From: DASZUK01 sp035547695
GTDB taxonomy: Bacteria; Actinomycetota; Acidimicrobiia; Acidimicrobiales; RAAP-2
DNA length: 64,000 nt
Direction: 5' to 3'
Assembly: GCA_035547695.1 (NCBI GenBank)
Contig: DASZUK010000041.1
Coordinates: 13,305 to 77,304, forward strand
A model generated the notes under the pieces. It was not told the DNA's origin, ran no database searches, and saw only the letters and a program-made list of their open reading frames with translations. Positions 8,805 to 16,610 of this stretch are shown in pieces; the stretch's first letter is position 1, and each line of letters begins with the position of its first letter. The translations under genes were made by a program, and so were the position numbers.

Positions 8805-8843
8805 CGCCGTCGAGCTGACGCCGTCGAGGTGACGCGATCGAGG
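8802..8843. repeat. Three tandem 14-bp units at the SDR stop codon
   Basis: Units of the form TGACGCCGTCGAGS begin at 8802, 8816 and 8830; the third is TGACGCGATCGAGG. The first unit contains the SDR stop codon, so the array starts exactly at the end of the gene. The last unit runs into the left arm of the terminator hairpin. Confidence 0.8.
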
Positions 8844-8873
8844 GGCCGGCCCCGGGTGGGACCGGCCCCTCGA
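8838..8873. terminator. Bidirectional hairpin between convergent genes
   Basis: Perfect 12-bp inverted repeat: TCGAGGGGCCGG at 8838-8849 pairs with CCGGCCCCTCGA at 8862-8873, with a 12-base loop. It lies between the 3' ends of the SDR gene (8804) and the ABC substrate-binding gene (8892). No U-tract follows, as is common in GC-rich actinobacteria, so termination is inferred from position and stem strength. Confidence 0.7.
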
Positions 8874-8891
8874 CGCAACAGGCCGTCGGGC

Positions 8892-10124
8892 TCAGCTTGT
8901 GGAGCCCTCGGTGGCCATCTTCTGCAGCGTGGGCATCACCGACTTCGGCGCGCAGGTGGTCTTGCCGCCCTTGCCGGGCTTCCAGACGCCGTTGTTCAGG
9001 ACCGAGGTGAACCAGCACTGGCTGAGCGGCTCCGGGCCCTTCTTGACGAACGTCAGCGGGGGCGCCAGGCCGCCAAGGGTCTGGTTCTTGAAGGTCCGCA
9101 GGGCCGCCTGCAGCGAGGCCGACGTCAGCGGCTTGCCCGTCTTCAGGGCAATGGCGGCGGCGGTGCCGAACTCGACCCCGGACGCCCAGCCCTCCATGGC
9201 CTGGTCGGTCTGCGGCTTGCCCGGTTCGTACTTCGACATGGCCTGGTGGAAGGTCTTCCCGGCCCCCTTGGTCACCGTCCACGGCAGGTTGGTGTTGACG
9301 GCGTTGGCGCTGACTGTCTGGAAGCCTGTGCCGGACAGCGGGGCGGCGATGGCCGTGGCGGTGTAGATCGGCTTGTACCCCTGGGAGGCGCAGTTCGACG
9401 CCAACCGGAGGGAGTCGACCGGGTCCATGGACAGCGAGATGACCTGCGTCCCCGCCGCCTTGGCCGCCAGGCACTGGGCGGTGAAGCTCGGTGCCGACAG
9501 GGACACCTGGGCCGAGTACACCGGGTTCACCCCGCCCAGCTTGGCCAGGCCGCCTGTGAAGAGCTCCTTCTTGATCACCGCACAGTTCGGGGCCTCGACG
9601 CAGTAGATCAGACCGAACTTGGACCCCTTCTTCTGGCTGGCCGCCAGGGCGTAGACCTCGGTGAGCTGGGTGGCGCCCTGCGGATAGAGCATGGGCGACT
9701 GGTTCCAGATGAGGTCGCTGCTGTTCCCGCCGACCACCGGGAGGTTGTTCTGTGTGAGATATGTGATGGCCGAGCCCAGGTTGTCCGTCCCGACCCCGAC
9801 GATGGCCACCGGGTGGGAGGAGGAGTTGAGGCTCTGGATCACCGCCGCCTCCTGGCCCGGTGTGGACTTGGTGTCGCCGACGGCCAGCTTGATCTTGTGG
9901 CCGGCGATGCCGCCCCTGGCATTGGTGTACTTCACCCAGGCGTCGACACCGGTGGGCTGGCCGCCGAGCGATGACGTCAGGGCGCCGGTCAGGGCACCGA
10001 GCGACGCGATCTGGATTGTCCCGCCGGACGCCGCTCCCGATGAGCCGGAGAACGCCGGCGCGACCAGCGTCCCGGCAACCAAGACTGCGGTGGCCAACAC
10101 CCCCTGCAGGTAACGATTCTTCAT
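8892..10124 (-). CDS. Branched-chain-amino-acid-type ABC transporter substrate-binding protein
   Basis: Periplasmic-binding-fold protein (Leu/Ile/Val-binding type, Peripla_BP_6) of 410 residues, exported by a Sec-type signal at residues 1 to about 40 (MKNRYLQGVLATAVLVAG, then small residues). The mature part begins GGTIQIASLGALTGALTSSLG, the family pattern. No lipobox cysteine follows the signal peptide, which is unusual for a Gram-positive binding protein. Start ATG 10124 has AGGAAAGG upstream; the frame extends to 10151 without such support. It is the promoter-distal gene, 122 bp after livF. Real substrates of such systems include amino acids, amides and aromatic or alicyclic acids; the surrounding catabolic genes favour an acid. 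Confidence 0.88.
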   Translation of the reverse strand: MKNRYLQGVLATAVLVAGTLVAPAFSGSSGAASGGTIQIASLGALTGALTSSLGGQPTGVDAWVKYTNARGGIAGHKIKLAVGDTKSTPGQEAAVIQSLNSSSHPVAIVGVGTDNLGSAITYLTQNNLPVVGGNSSDLIWNQSPMLYPQGATQLTEVYALAASQKKGSKFGLIYCVEAPNCAVIKKELFTGGLAKLGGVNPVYSAQVSLSAPSFTAQCLAAKAAGTQVISLSMDPVDSLRLASNCASQGYKPIYTATAIAAPLSGTGFQTVSANAVNTNLPWTVTKGAGKTFHQAMSKYEPGKPQTDQAMEGWASGVEFGTAAAIALKTGKPLTSASLQAALRTFKNQTLGGLAPPLTFVKKGPEPLSQCWFTSVLNNGVWKPGKGGKTTCAPKSVMPTLQKMATEGSTS

Positions 10125-10246
10125 CCCTTTCCTCTCACTCGCTCTGTCCACCGGCCCGCCGTGGTACCGGTGCGTTGTCGGAACTCTCCTTTGCCGTCCC
10201 GTTCATCCCCCCTCGTCCGGTGACCCCCTCTCTGTCGATGTCGTCG

Positions 10247-10951
10247 TCACGTGGTGACGCCTTCGAAGTAGGTCTCGGCCAGGTTCCCCTCACGGGCGAT
10301 GTCGGCGGCCGTCCCCTCCCGGACCACCTGGCCCTTGGCGAGGATGTACACGTAGTCGGCCAGGGCCAGGGCCTGGCCGACGTACTGCTCGACGACCAGC
10401 AGCGAGCACCCCGCCTCCGTCAGCTTGGGCAGGGCGGCGTAGAGCTCCTGGACGACGAGGGGGGCCAGCCCCATGGAGATCTCGTCCAACAGGGCGATCT
10501 TGGGCTGCGACAGGTAGGCTCGGGAAAGGGCCACCATCTGCTGCTCGCCGCCGGACAGGGTGCCGGCGATGCGGTCGGCCAGGTCGCCCAGCCGGGGGAA
10601 CACGGCCGCCGCCCGGTCGAGGGCGGTCTTCGGGTCCCGCTTGCCCTCGAAGATGAGCAGGTTGTCCCGGACCGTCAGGCCCGGGAAGATCCCCCGGCCC
10701 TCCGGCACGTGGCAGATGCCGGCCCGGGCCGCCTTGTCCGGCCGCAGTCGGGTGATGTCCGCGCCGTCGAGCAGCACCTGGCCGGCGTCGACGTCGATCA
10801 TCCGCGAGGCGACCCGAAGGGTGGTGGTCTTGCCGCTGCCGTTGGCGCCCAGCAGGGCCACGATGGCCCCCTCCCCCACCGTCAGGCTGACGGCGTTCAG
10901 CACCTTGCTGCCGTCGTAGCCGGCGCTCACCCCGCGGATCTCAAAGGCCAC
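10247..10951 (-). CDS. livF: ABC transporter ATP-binding protein, LivF type
   Basis: Cytoplasmic ATPase subunit of 234 residues for the branched-chain-type importer. Walker A GANGSGKTT is near residues 35-43, the signature LSGGEQQMVALSRAYL near 134, Walker B KIALLDEISMGLAP near 153 and the switch His position in LLVVEQYVG is replaced by Gln/Tyr, as is usual in LivF, which carries VEQ. Its start overlaps the end of livG by 11 bp, so the two ATPases are translationally coupled. Start ATG 10951. Confidence 0.92.
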   Translation of the reverse strand: MAFEIRGVSAGYDGSKVLNAVSLTVGEGAIVALLGANGSGKTTTLRVASRMIDVDAGQVLLDGADITRLRPDKAARAGICHVPEGRGIFPGLTVRDNLLIFEGKRDPKTALDRAAAVFPRLGDLADRIAGTLSGGEQQMVALSRAYLSQPKIALLDEISMGLAPLVVQELYAALPKLTEAGCSLLVVEQYVGQALALADYVYILAKGQVVREGTAADIAREGNLAETYFEGVTT

Positions 10952-11759
10952 TGCCGGCCTCCTCGGCCACCCGGTCCAGCTCCTCGTCCACCACGCCGAG
11001 GTAGGCGGCCCGCACCAGGTGGTCGGACAGCACCTCGTCGACCGTGCCCTCGCAGATCTTCTTCCCGAAGTCGAGGACGTGGACGCGGTCGCAGACGGCG
11101 GTGATCAGGCTCATGTCATGCTCGACCAGCAGGACCCCGCAGCCCCGGGTCTCCACCGCCATCTGCAGGACCCGGGCGAACTCGGCGGTCTCGTTCCGGT
11201 CCAGCCCGGACGACGGCTCGTCCAGCAGGAGGAGGCGGGCCGGGTTGGCCAGCACCCGGGCGAACTCCACCATCCGGCGCTGGCCGGTGGACAGCGACCG
11301 GACCAGCCGGTCGCGGAGCGGCTCGAGGCCGCACAGGGCCAGGGCGCCGTCCCGGGCCTCCTCGCACTCGCGGCGGCCCGACCGGCTGCGGTAGACGCTG
11401 CGCAGCACGTTGATCCCCGCCCAGGACGCCTCCCGCCCCATCTCCACGTTCTGGGCCACCGTCATGGTGCTGAACAGCTCCATCTTCTGGAACGTCCGGC
11501 TCATGCCCCGACGGGCCCGGGCCGACGGGCCGAGCCGGTCCACCGGCTCCCCGAACAGGCTGACGGAGCCGGTGGTGGTCGGCACCAGGCCGGAACAGGC
11601 GTTGAACAGGGTCGACTTGCCGGCACCGTTCGGCCCGATGAGGCCGGTGATCCGGCCGACCGGCGCCGACAGGGTGCAGTGGTCGAGGGCGACGACGCCA
11701 CCGAACCGCACGGTGACCTCCTCGGCCGCCAACCCCGGCTGCTCGATCACCGCCGTCAT
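10941..11759 (-). CDS. livG: ABC transporter ATP-binding protein, LivG type
   Basis: ATPase subunit of 272 residues. Walker A GPNGAGKST is near residues 42-50, the family-specific RTFQKMELFSTMTVAQNV follows, the signature appears as LSTGQRRMVEFARVL (T replacing the second G), Walker B as RLLLLDEPSSGLD, and the switch His as LVEHDMSL. The long LivG-type insertion is present. The ATG at 11759 overlaps the permease stop by 4 bases (ATGA). The long open frame further upstream is a shadow of the permease. Confidence 0.92.
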   Translation of the reverse strand: MTAVIEQPGLAAEEVTVRFGGVVALDHCTLSAPVGRITGLIGPNGAGKSTLFNACSGLVPTTTGSVSLFGEPVDRLGPSARARRGMSRTFQKMELFSTMTVAQNVEMGREASWAGINVLRSVYRSRSGRRECEEARDGALALCGLEPLRDRLVRSLSTGQRRMVEFARVLANPARLLLLDEPSSGLDRNETAEFARVLQMAVETRGCGVLLVEHDMSLITAVCDRVHVLDFGKKICEGTVDEVLSDHLVRAAYLGVVDEELDRVAEEAGSGL

Positions 11760-13693
11760 CCGGCCACCCGGTCCCCGGCTCGCAATGGGGCCACCGGCGC
11801 CGGCACCACCGGTGTCGGTGACGCCGGCGGTCTGTCGGGGCCACCGGCGGCGTCCTTCGCCGCCCTCGACTGCCGGCGGCGGCGCAACCCGGTCGAGGTG
11901 GCGGCCGCCTGGACGGCGAACACCCCGAAGGCCAGGTTCAGCCAGTTCTGGGTGGTGTAGCTGCCGATGAAGGACGGGATGACCTCGATGCCGATGGCCG
12001 CCACGATGGCGGCGCCCAGCGTCCCCACCCCCGGGGCCTGGGCCCCGAGCACCAGCAGGACCACCAGCAGCAGCGACGTCGGCACCGTCTGGAAGTCGCC
12101 GGGACCGACCTTGCCGAAGATGGGCCCGATCAGCGCCCCGGCCACGCCGGCGACGAAGGCCGACAGGCAGAACACCAGCACCCCGGGGATCCGGACATCC
12201 GAGCCCAGGCTGGTCAGCGCCACCGGGGCGTCCGCCCGGGCCTGCAGCAACCGCCCCAGGGCGCCCCGCTCGACGGCACGGACCAAGAAATAGATGACGA
12301 GCACACAGGCCAGGACGACGAAGTAGTACTCCGTGGCCGTCGGGGCGAAGCTGGGCCGGGTCACGTCCAGTGTGCCGACGGCGTTGCCGAACATGAGGAA
12401 GGTGGGGAACACCTGCTGCTCCAGCAGCAGGCCGAACCCGAGGGTGGCCAGGGCGACGTAGAGGGTGGAGATCCGCAGGGCCGGGATGGCGATCAGGGCG
12501 CCGATGGGCACCAGGGCGAGCCCGGAGACGAGCAGGGCCAGCAGCCACGGCATCGACGCTGTGATCACCAGGTGGTGCATGACCACGGCGCCGATGGCGG
12601 CGAAGCTCATCTGGCACAGCGACACCTGGTTGGCCGTCCGCACCAACAGGCTGAGGGACATGAACAGGATCACGTAGACCAGGGCCATCGACCAGTCGAA
12701 GATCCGGGTGTCGAAGACGAACGGCACGGTGCACAGGACGGCGACGGCCACCACCATCTTGATGGCCCGGGCCTGCGGGCTGGCCAGGGTGGCCACCGTC
12801 CGGGTCTGCAGCATGGCCCCGAACTCCACCAGCTTGCCCCGGCGGCTGAACACCAGCACCACCAGCAGGACCAGGAACGGCAGGCTGGAGGGCAGCCCGT
12901 TGAGGACCGAGTATGTGTTGGCGTACTTGGTGGACACGGCGCCGACCACCCCGATGGCCAGCGAGCCGACGTAGGCCCACGGCAGGCTGACGAACCGGCC
13001 GATGGCGGCGGCGCCGAAGCTCTCCACCACGAGCAGCGTCAGCGAGGTGGCGTCCAGCCCGAGGCTGGGGGCGATCAGCACGCCGGACAGGGCCCCGAAC
13101 ATGCAGCTCAAGATCCACGCCCGGCGGCGGACCGACGTCCCGCTGACCCCGCTCAGCTCCAGCAGGGTGACGTCGTCCACCACCGCCTTCGTCTCCCGGC
13201 CGAAGGTGGTGAACCGCAGCACCGCCGCCAGGCCGAGCACCAGGAGCAGGCCGAGCGCCATGATCGTGACCTGGTCCCAGCCGACGAAGACGCCGCCGAT
13301 GGAGAACGTGCTGGTCGGCAGGAACGCCGGGTAGGTCTGGTTCCCGGCCCCGAGCTTCACCTGGAAGAGGGCGATGAGGGAGACCATGATGCCGATGGTG
13401 GCCACGATCTTCATCGACGTGCTCGCCCCGGTCAGCAGGTAGCCGACCCGCTCCATCACCAGGCCGAGCACGACGCCGACGACGACCAGGGTGACCACGC
13501 CGGCCAGCCCCCAGTTCCAGTGGTAGACGTCGTGGAGCTCGTAGAACAACCCGGCGGCCACGGCGGCGATGGCGCCCTGGGCGAAGTTGAAGATGCCGGA
13601 CGTCCGGTAGGACAGCACGAGGCCGAGGGCGGCGATGCCGTAGACCGATCCGCTGACGAGCCCGACGATGATGAAGGGGAACAGGGTGCTCAT
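11756..13693 (-). CDS. Fused LivH-LivM branched-chain-type ABC permease
   Basis: Integral membrane protein of 645 residues joining both permease halves. Residues 1 to about 290 are LivH-like, starting LFPFIIVGLVSGSVYGIAALG and YRTSGIFNFAQGAIA. A basic linker (FSRRGKLVEFGAM) follows, then a LivM-like half from about residue 320 (SMALVYVILFMSLSLLVRTANQVSLCQMSFAAIG, written here in two conserved blocks: the NQVSLCQMSFAAIG motif and the later GRLLQARADAPVALTSLG loop). The C-terminus is a cytoplasmic tail rich in Pro, Ala and Arg. It is the first gene of the importer operon. Fusion permeases of this kind are known in actinobacteria. Start ATG 13693. Confidence 0.9.
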   Translation of the reverse strand: MSTLFPFIIVGLVSGSVYGIAALGLVLSYRTSGIFNFAQGAIAAVAAGLFYELHDVYHWNWGLAGVVTLVVVGVVLGLVMERVGYLLTGASTSMKIVATIGIMVSLIALFQVKLGAGNQTYPAFLPTSTFSIGGVFVGWDQVTIMALGLLLVLGLAAVLRFTTFGRETKAVVDDVTLLELSGVSGTSVRRRAWILSCMFGALSGVLIAPSLGLDATSLTLLVVESFGAAAIGRFVSLPWAYVGSLAIGVVGAVSTKYANTYSVLNGLPSSLPFLVLLVVLVFSRRGKLVEFGAMLQTRTVATLASPQARAIKMVVAVAVLCTVPFVFDTRIFDWSMALVYVILFMSLSLLVRTANQVSLCQMSFAAIGAVVMHHLVITASMPWLLALLVSGLALVPIGALIAIPALRISTLYVALATLGFGLLLEQQVFPTFLMFGNAVGTLDVTRPSFAPTATEYYFVVLACVLVIYFLVRAVERGALGRLLQARADAPVALTSLGSDVRIPGVLVFCLSAFVAGVAGALIGPIFGKVGPGDFQTVPTSLLLVVLLVLGAQAPGVGTLGAAIVAAIGIEVIPSFIGSYTTQNWLNLAFGVFAVQAAATSTGLRRRRQSRAAKDAAGGPDRPPASPTPVVPAPVAPLRAGDRVAG

Positions 13694-13804
13694 GGACAGA
13701 TGCTCATGACGACGTCGGGAGGACCATCCGGTTGGTCATCGCCAGCAACACGAACGTCTCCCCCTCCCTGGGCACCTCAGCCGTGTCCGCCCCCCGGATA
13801 CGGT

Positions 13805-13815
13805 TAATATAGTTA
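13805..13815. promoter_or_regulatory. Putative operator upstream of the ABC importer (7 of 11)
   Basis: TAATATAGTTA with perfect TAA/TTA arms, about 110 bp upstream of the permease start, inside a short AT-rich island. Weaker match to the shared motif; may also overlap a -10 element. Confidence 0.35.
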
Positions 13816-13899
13816 AACGATTATGTCAGGTCAACGGCGGCCGGGTCAACGCGGGTGCCACCGGTCACCGCCCGGCCTGGGCAGGGCCGGACCGGTCCG

Positions 13900-15084
13900 T
13901 CAGCCGAGCCCGTAGAGGCGGGCGGCGTTGTCGTGCAGCACCTTGCGGAGGGTGGCCTCGGGGAGCCCGGACAGGTGGGTGGCGATGTGCTCCCTGGGCA
14001 TCGTGGCGACGCTCGCCGGCCCGGGCGTCATGCTGGTGGCGTGGGGGAAATCGGTCTCGTACAGGATGTTGTCGGCCCCCAGCAGGTCGATGGCGGCCAT
14101 GGCGACGTCGGTCTCGAACCAGAAGCAGCCGTAGATCTGGCGCTTGAAGTACTCGCTGGGGAGCAGGTCGAACTCCGGGTGCTCCTGCGGGACGCCGCAG
14201 TTCCTCCACTGCCAGTCCAGGGCCTCCAGGGCGAACGGCAACCAGCCCACGCCGCTCTCCACGGACACGAAGTTGAGGTCGGGGAACCGGTGGCAGACGC
14301 CGCCAACGATGAGCTGGGAGATGGTCCGCAGGTTGCCCATCATCATCCACACCCCGGTCCAGGAGAAGTTGGCGTGCAGGCCGGCCCCGGCGTACCCCCC
14401 GTTGTTCAACAGCAGCGAGTTGTCGCCGGAGGCGATGTGGAAGTTGACCGGAAGCCGCATCTCCTGGGCCGCCGCCCAGAGCCGGTCCCAGTAGGGGTCG
14501 GCCAGTGCCGGCAGGCCGAAGTTGGCCGGCTCCTGGCTGAACACGATGCCCCGGTGCCCGGCCGCCGCACACCGTTCCATCTCGGCCAGCGTCCAATCGA
14601 GGTTCCAGAACGGCAGTTGGGTCATCGGCAGCAGCCGATCGGGGGCGACGCTGCTCCACTCCGTCTGGAAGTCGTTGTAGGCCCGGATGCACTCGTCGGT
14701 GAACGCCGCCTCGGCACCGACGAGGTCGCCGGCGCTGAACATGGCGACGTTCGAGTACAGCACCTGGGCGTGCACGCCCGCCTCGTCCATCCAGCGAAGG
14801 CGCCTGCCCGGGTCCCAGCAGGCAGGATCGGCGTCCTCGAAACGGAGCGGGTGCTCCGGGCAGAACTCCGGCCAGTTGAACTGGGCGGCCCGCCCACCGG
14901 CGAAGATGGGCCGGTCGCCCACGAACCAGTACTCCTCCGGCTCGCCGCCCCCTTCGGGCTCGTGCCACCTTACGTGCGGCACCAGGTCGCCCCACCGCGA
15001 GGACATGCGGGAGGTCCAGAGGTCGGGGGGCTCCAGGATGTGGGTGTCCGTGTCGATGATCGGGATGGACGCCAGGTCCGTCAT
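13900..15084 (-). CDS. Amidohydrolase-2 family protein
   Basis: Metal-dependent TIM-barrel protein of 394 residues. The first metal motif is IDTDTHILEPPDLWTSR near residue 9, followed by WGDLVPHVRWHEPE. The central part carries WNLDWTLAEMERCAAAGHRGI and LPVNFHIASGDNS (metal-binding His), and the C-terminal Asp is in LYETDFPHATS near residue 343, followed by ARLYGLG. It closely parallels the protein at 19066-20313 (shared LEPxDxW, WGDLVPHVR, FVxVESGVGWxxFxLExLD and LPSEYFxRQxY blocks). It is a single-gene transcript facing the SDR at 15212 across a divergent promoter. Start ATG 15084 after GTAGGAGA. Could be a decarboxylase, hydrolase or hydratase; unresolved. Confidence 0.87.
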   Translation of the reverse strand: MTDLASIPIIDTDTHILEPPDLWTSRMSSRWGDLVPHVRWHEPEGGGEPEEYWFVGDRPIFAGGRAAQFNWPEFCPEHPLRFEDADPACWDPGRRLRWMDEAGVHAQVLYSNVAMFSAGDLVGAEAAFTDECIRAYNDFQTEWSSVAPDRLLPMTQLPFWNLDWTLAEMERCAAAGHRGIVFSQEPANFGLPALADPYWDRLWAAAQEMRLPVNFHIASGDNSLLLNNGGYAGAGLHANFSWTGVWMMMGNLRTISQLIVGGVCHRFPDLNFVSVESGVGWLPFALEALDWQWRNCGVPQEHPEFDLLPSEYFKRQIYGCFWFETDVAMAAIDLLGADNILYETDFPHATSMTPGPASVATMPREHIATHLSGLPEATLRKVLHDNAARLYGLG

Positions 15085-15168
15085 TGTCGTCTCCTACCCT
15101 GCTCGTGCGACGGCGGCGGGCTCGATGCCGCACCCCCGGGTGGTCCGATCGACCCCGTGAAACGTACC

Positions 15169-15179
15169 TCACTAGTCTA
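15169..15179. promoter_or_regulatory. Putative operator, divergent amidohydrolase/SDR promoter (8 of 11)
   Basis: TCACTAGTCTA, between the amidohydrolase start (15084) and the SDR start (15212), in the AT-rich part of the gap. Matches the shared motif at 8 of 11 positions and includes a CTAG core. Confidence 0.4.
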
Positions 15180-15211
15180 ACTCATTCAGATCAATTTCCG
15201 AGGAGTGCGAC

Positions 15212-16045
15212 ATGCCCACCAGCCCATCTGGACGCTTTGCCGGCAAGGCGGTGATCGTGACCGGCGGCTCGGGCCACATCGGCCTGGGCGTCGCCCTCGG
15301 CTTCGCCGCCGAGGGGGCGGCGATCACCGTGGTCGGCCGGGACCCCCAGGCCGGCGAGGCGGCGGTGGCCCGACTGAAGGCCGCCGGGCCGGACGCCCTG
15401 TTCGTGGCCGCCGAGGTGCAGACAGCCGACCAGGTGGGCCGGGCGGTGGAGCGGACCGTCGACCGGTTCGGCGGCCTGCACGTGCTGGTGAACAACGCCG
15501 CCATCATCGAGCACGCCACCCACGACGCCCTCGTCGCCGACATGGACAGCGACCACTGGGAGGAGTACCTGGCCGTCAACGTCACCGGGCCGTTCAACGC
15601 CACCCGGGCCGCCGTGCCGGCGATCGTGGCCTCCGGCGGTGGGACGATCGTGAACATCAGCTCGACCGCCGCCGACTTCGCCCGGCCCAAGGCGGCGGGG
15701 TACGGCGTGAGCAAGAGCGCCCTCCACTCCCTGACCCGCTACACCGCCGTCGACCACGGCCCCCTGGTCCGCTGCAACGAGGTCGTCCTCGGCCCCATCC
15801 GCCGTCCCGGGTCCAACCCGATCTACGACCTCATCGACCACGACCCGGCGTTCGCCCGCCAGACCTGGAGCCGGATCGTCGCCGGCCGGCTCGGGACGCC
15901 GGCCGACGTCGCCAACGCCTGCCTCTTCCTGTGCGCCGACGACAGCTCGTTCATCACCGGCGCCTCCCTGGTCGTGGACGGCGGCAGCCACCTCACCACC
16001 CCCCTGGCGGACTGGAACCGGGTCCTGTTGCCCGACGACCAGTAG
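15212..16045 (+). CDS. SDR family oxidoreductase
   Basis: Short-chain dehydrogenase of 277 residues. Motifs: VTGGSGHIGLGVALG near residue 18, VLVNNAAIIEHATHD near 93, IVNISSTAAD near 150 and the catalytic GYGVSKSALHS near 168. The C-terminal SFITGASLVVDGGSHLTTP is typical. Start ATG 15212, preceded by GAGGAG. It is transcribed divergently from the amidohydrolase at 13900-15084. A three-copy 14-bp repeat lies between its stop and the PPOX pseudogene end. Substrate unknown. Confidence 0.88.
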   Translation: MPTSPSGRFAGKAVIVTGGSGHIGLGVALGFAAEGAAITVVGRDPQAGEAAVARLKAAGPDALFVAAEVQTADQVGRAVERTVDRFGGLHVLVNNAAIIEHATHDALVADMDSDHWEEYLAVNVTGPFNATRAAVPAIVASGGGTIVNISSTAADFARPKAAGYGVSKSALHSLTRYTAVDHGPLVRCNEVVLGPIRRPGSNPIYDLIDHDPAFARQTWSRIVAGRLGTPADVANACLFLCADDSSFITGASLVVDGGSHLTTPLADWNRVLLPDDQ

Positions 16046-16060
16046 GGGCTGCCCGGCAAT

Positions 16061-16102
16061 GGCTCGCCGGGCGGGGCTCGCCGGGCGGGGCTCGCCGGGC
16101 GG
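16061..16102. repeat. Three perfect tandem 14-bp units between convergent gene ends
   Basis: GGCTCGCCGGGCGG repeated exactly at 16061-16074, 16075-16088 and 16089-16102. It fills the gap between the SDR stop (16045) and the end of the PPOX pseudogene (16107). Each unit is nearly self-complementary (CGCCGGGCG), so single units could fold. Confidence 0.85.
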
Positions 16103-16106
16103 CTCG

Positions 16107-16579
16107 CTAGTAGGGGCTGTCCAACTTGGTGTGGTCCCAACTGGCCGCCCGTTCGACCGAGAGGAGCAGCCCGACCCGCTTGGCCGCCGCCCCGACAGGT
16201 CGACGGCCGGGACGTCGCCGGGGTCCGTCGTCGCCTCCAGCACCCGCCGGCGGACGAGTCCCAGCAGCTCCAGCACGCGCCCCGGGTCGTCCACCACCTC
16301 GACCGACCCCTGCAGCAGGACCCCCTGGATGTCCCGGTAGGGATCGGTCCGCTCCACCAGCAGCGAGGCGGCTGGGGATCGACGCAGGTTGGCCGCCTTC
16401 TGGGACCGGGCGAACGTCGTCATGGCCACGGCGCCGTGGTGCAGGACGTAGCTGAGGTGGGCCAGGTGGGGATGGCCGTGGGGACCGATGGTGCCGAGCA
16501 CCCCGCGGTGGTGGCCGCGCAGGAACGCCCCCTGTTCCGCCGAGGACATCCGGATGGCGTCGCGCCGTGACGGGGTCAC
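16107..16579 (-). pseudogene. PPOX-class F420-dependent enzyme, frameshifted
   Basis: The first part (ATG 16579) reads RRDAIRMSSAEQGAFLRG, GTIGPHGHPHLAHLSYVL, FARSQKAANLRRSPAASLLV, a pyridoxamine-phosphate-oxidase-fold protein of the F420 type. Near 16190-16193 the frame changes: after VDLSG the expected C-terminus AAKRVGLLLSVERAASWDHT plus KLDSPY is found in another frame and stops at TAG 16107. Adding one G to the four-G run on the coding strand restores a normal gene of about 157 residues. Left uncorrected, the first frame runs on without homology into the SDR region. It follows the CaiB gene by 31 bp in the same operon. Either a real disruption or a single-base sequencing/assembly error. 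Confidence 0.8.
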
Positions 16580-16610
16580 CGGGTCACGCCGTCACCATGG
16601 CGTGATCGGA

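Noticed and set aside
12572..13807. Long plus-strand open frame (411 codons) opposite the permease
   Set aside because: It mirrors the codon bias of the LivHM gene on the other strand, its product is His/Gly/Asp-rich without any domain, and it has no Shine-Dalgarno.
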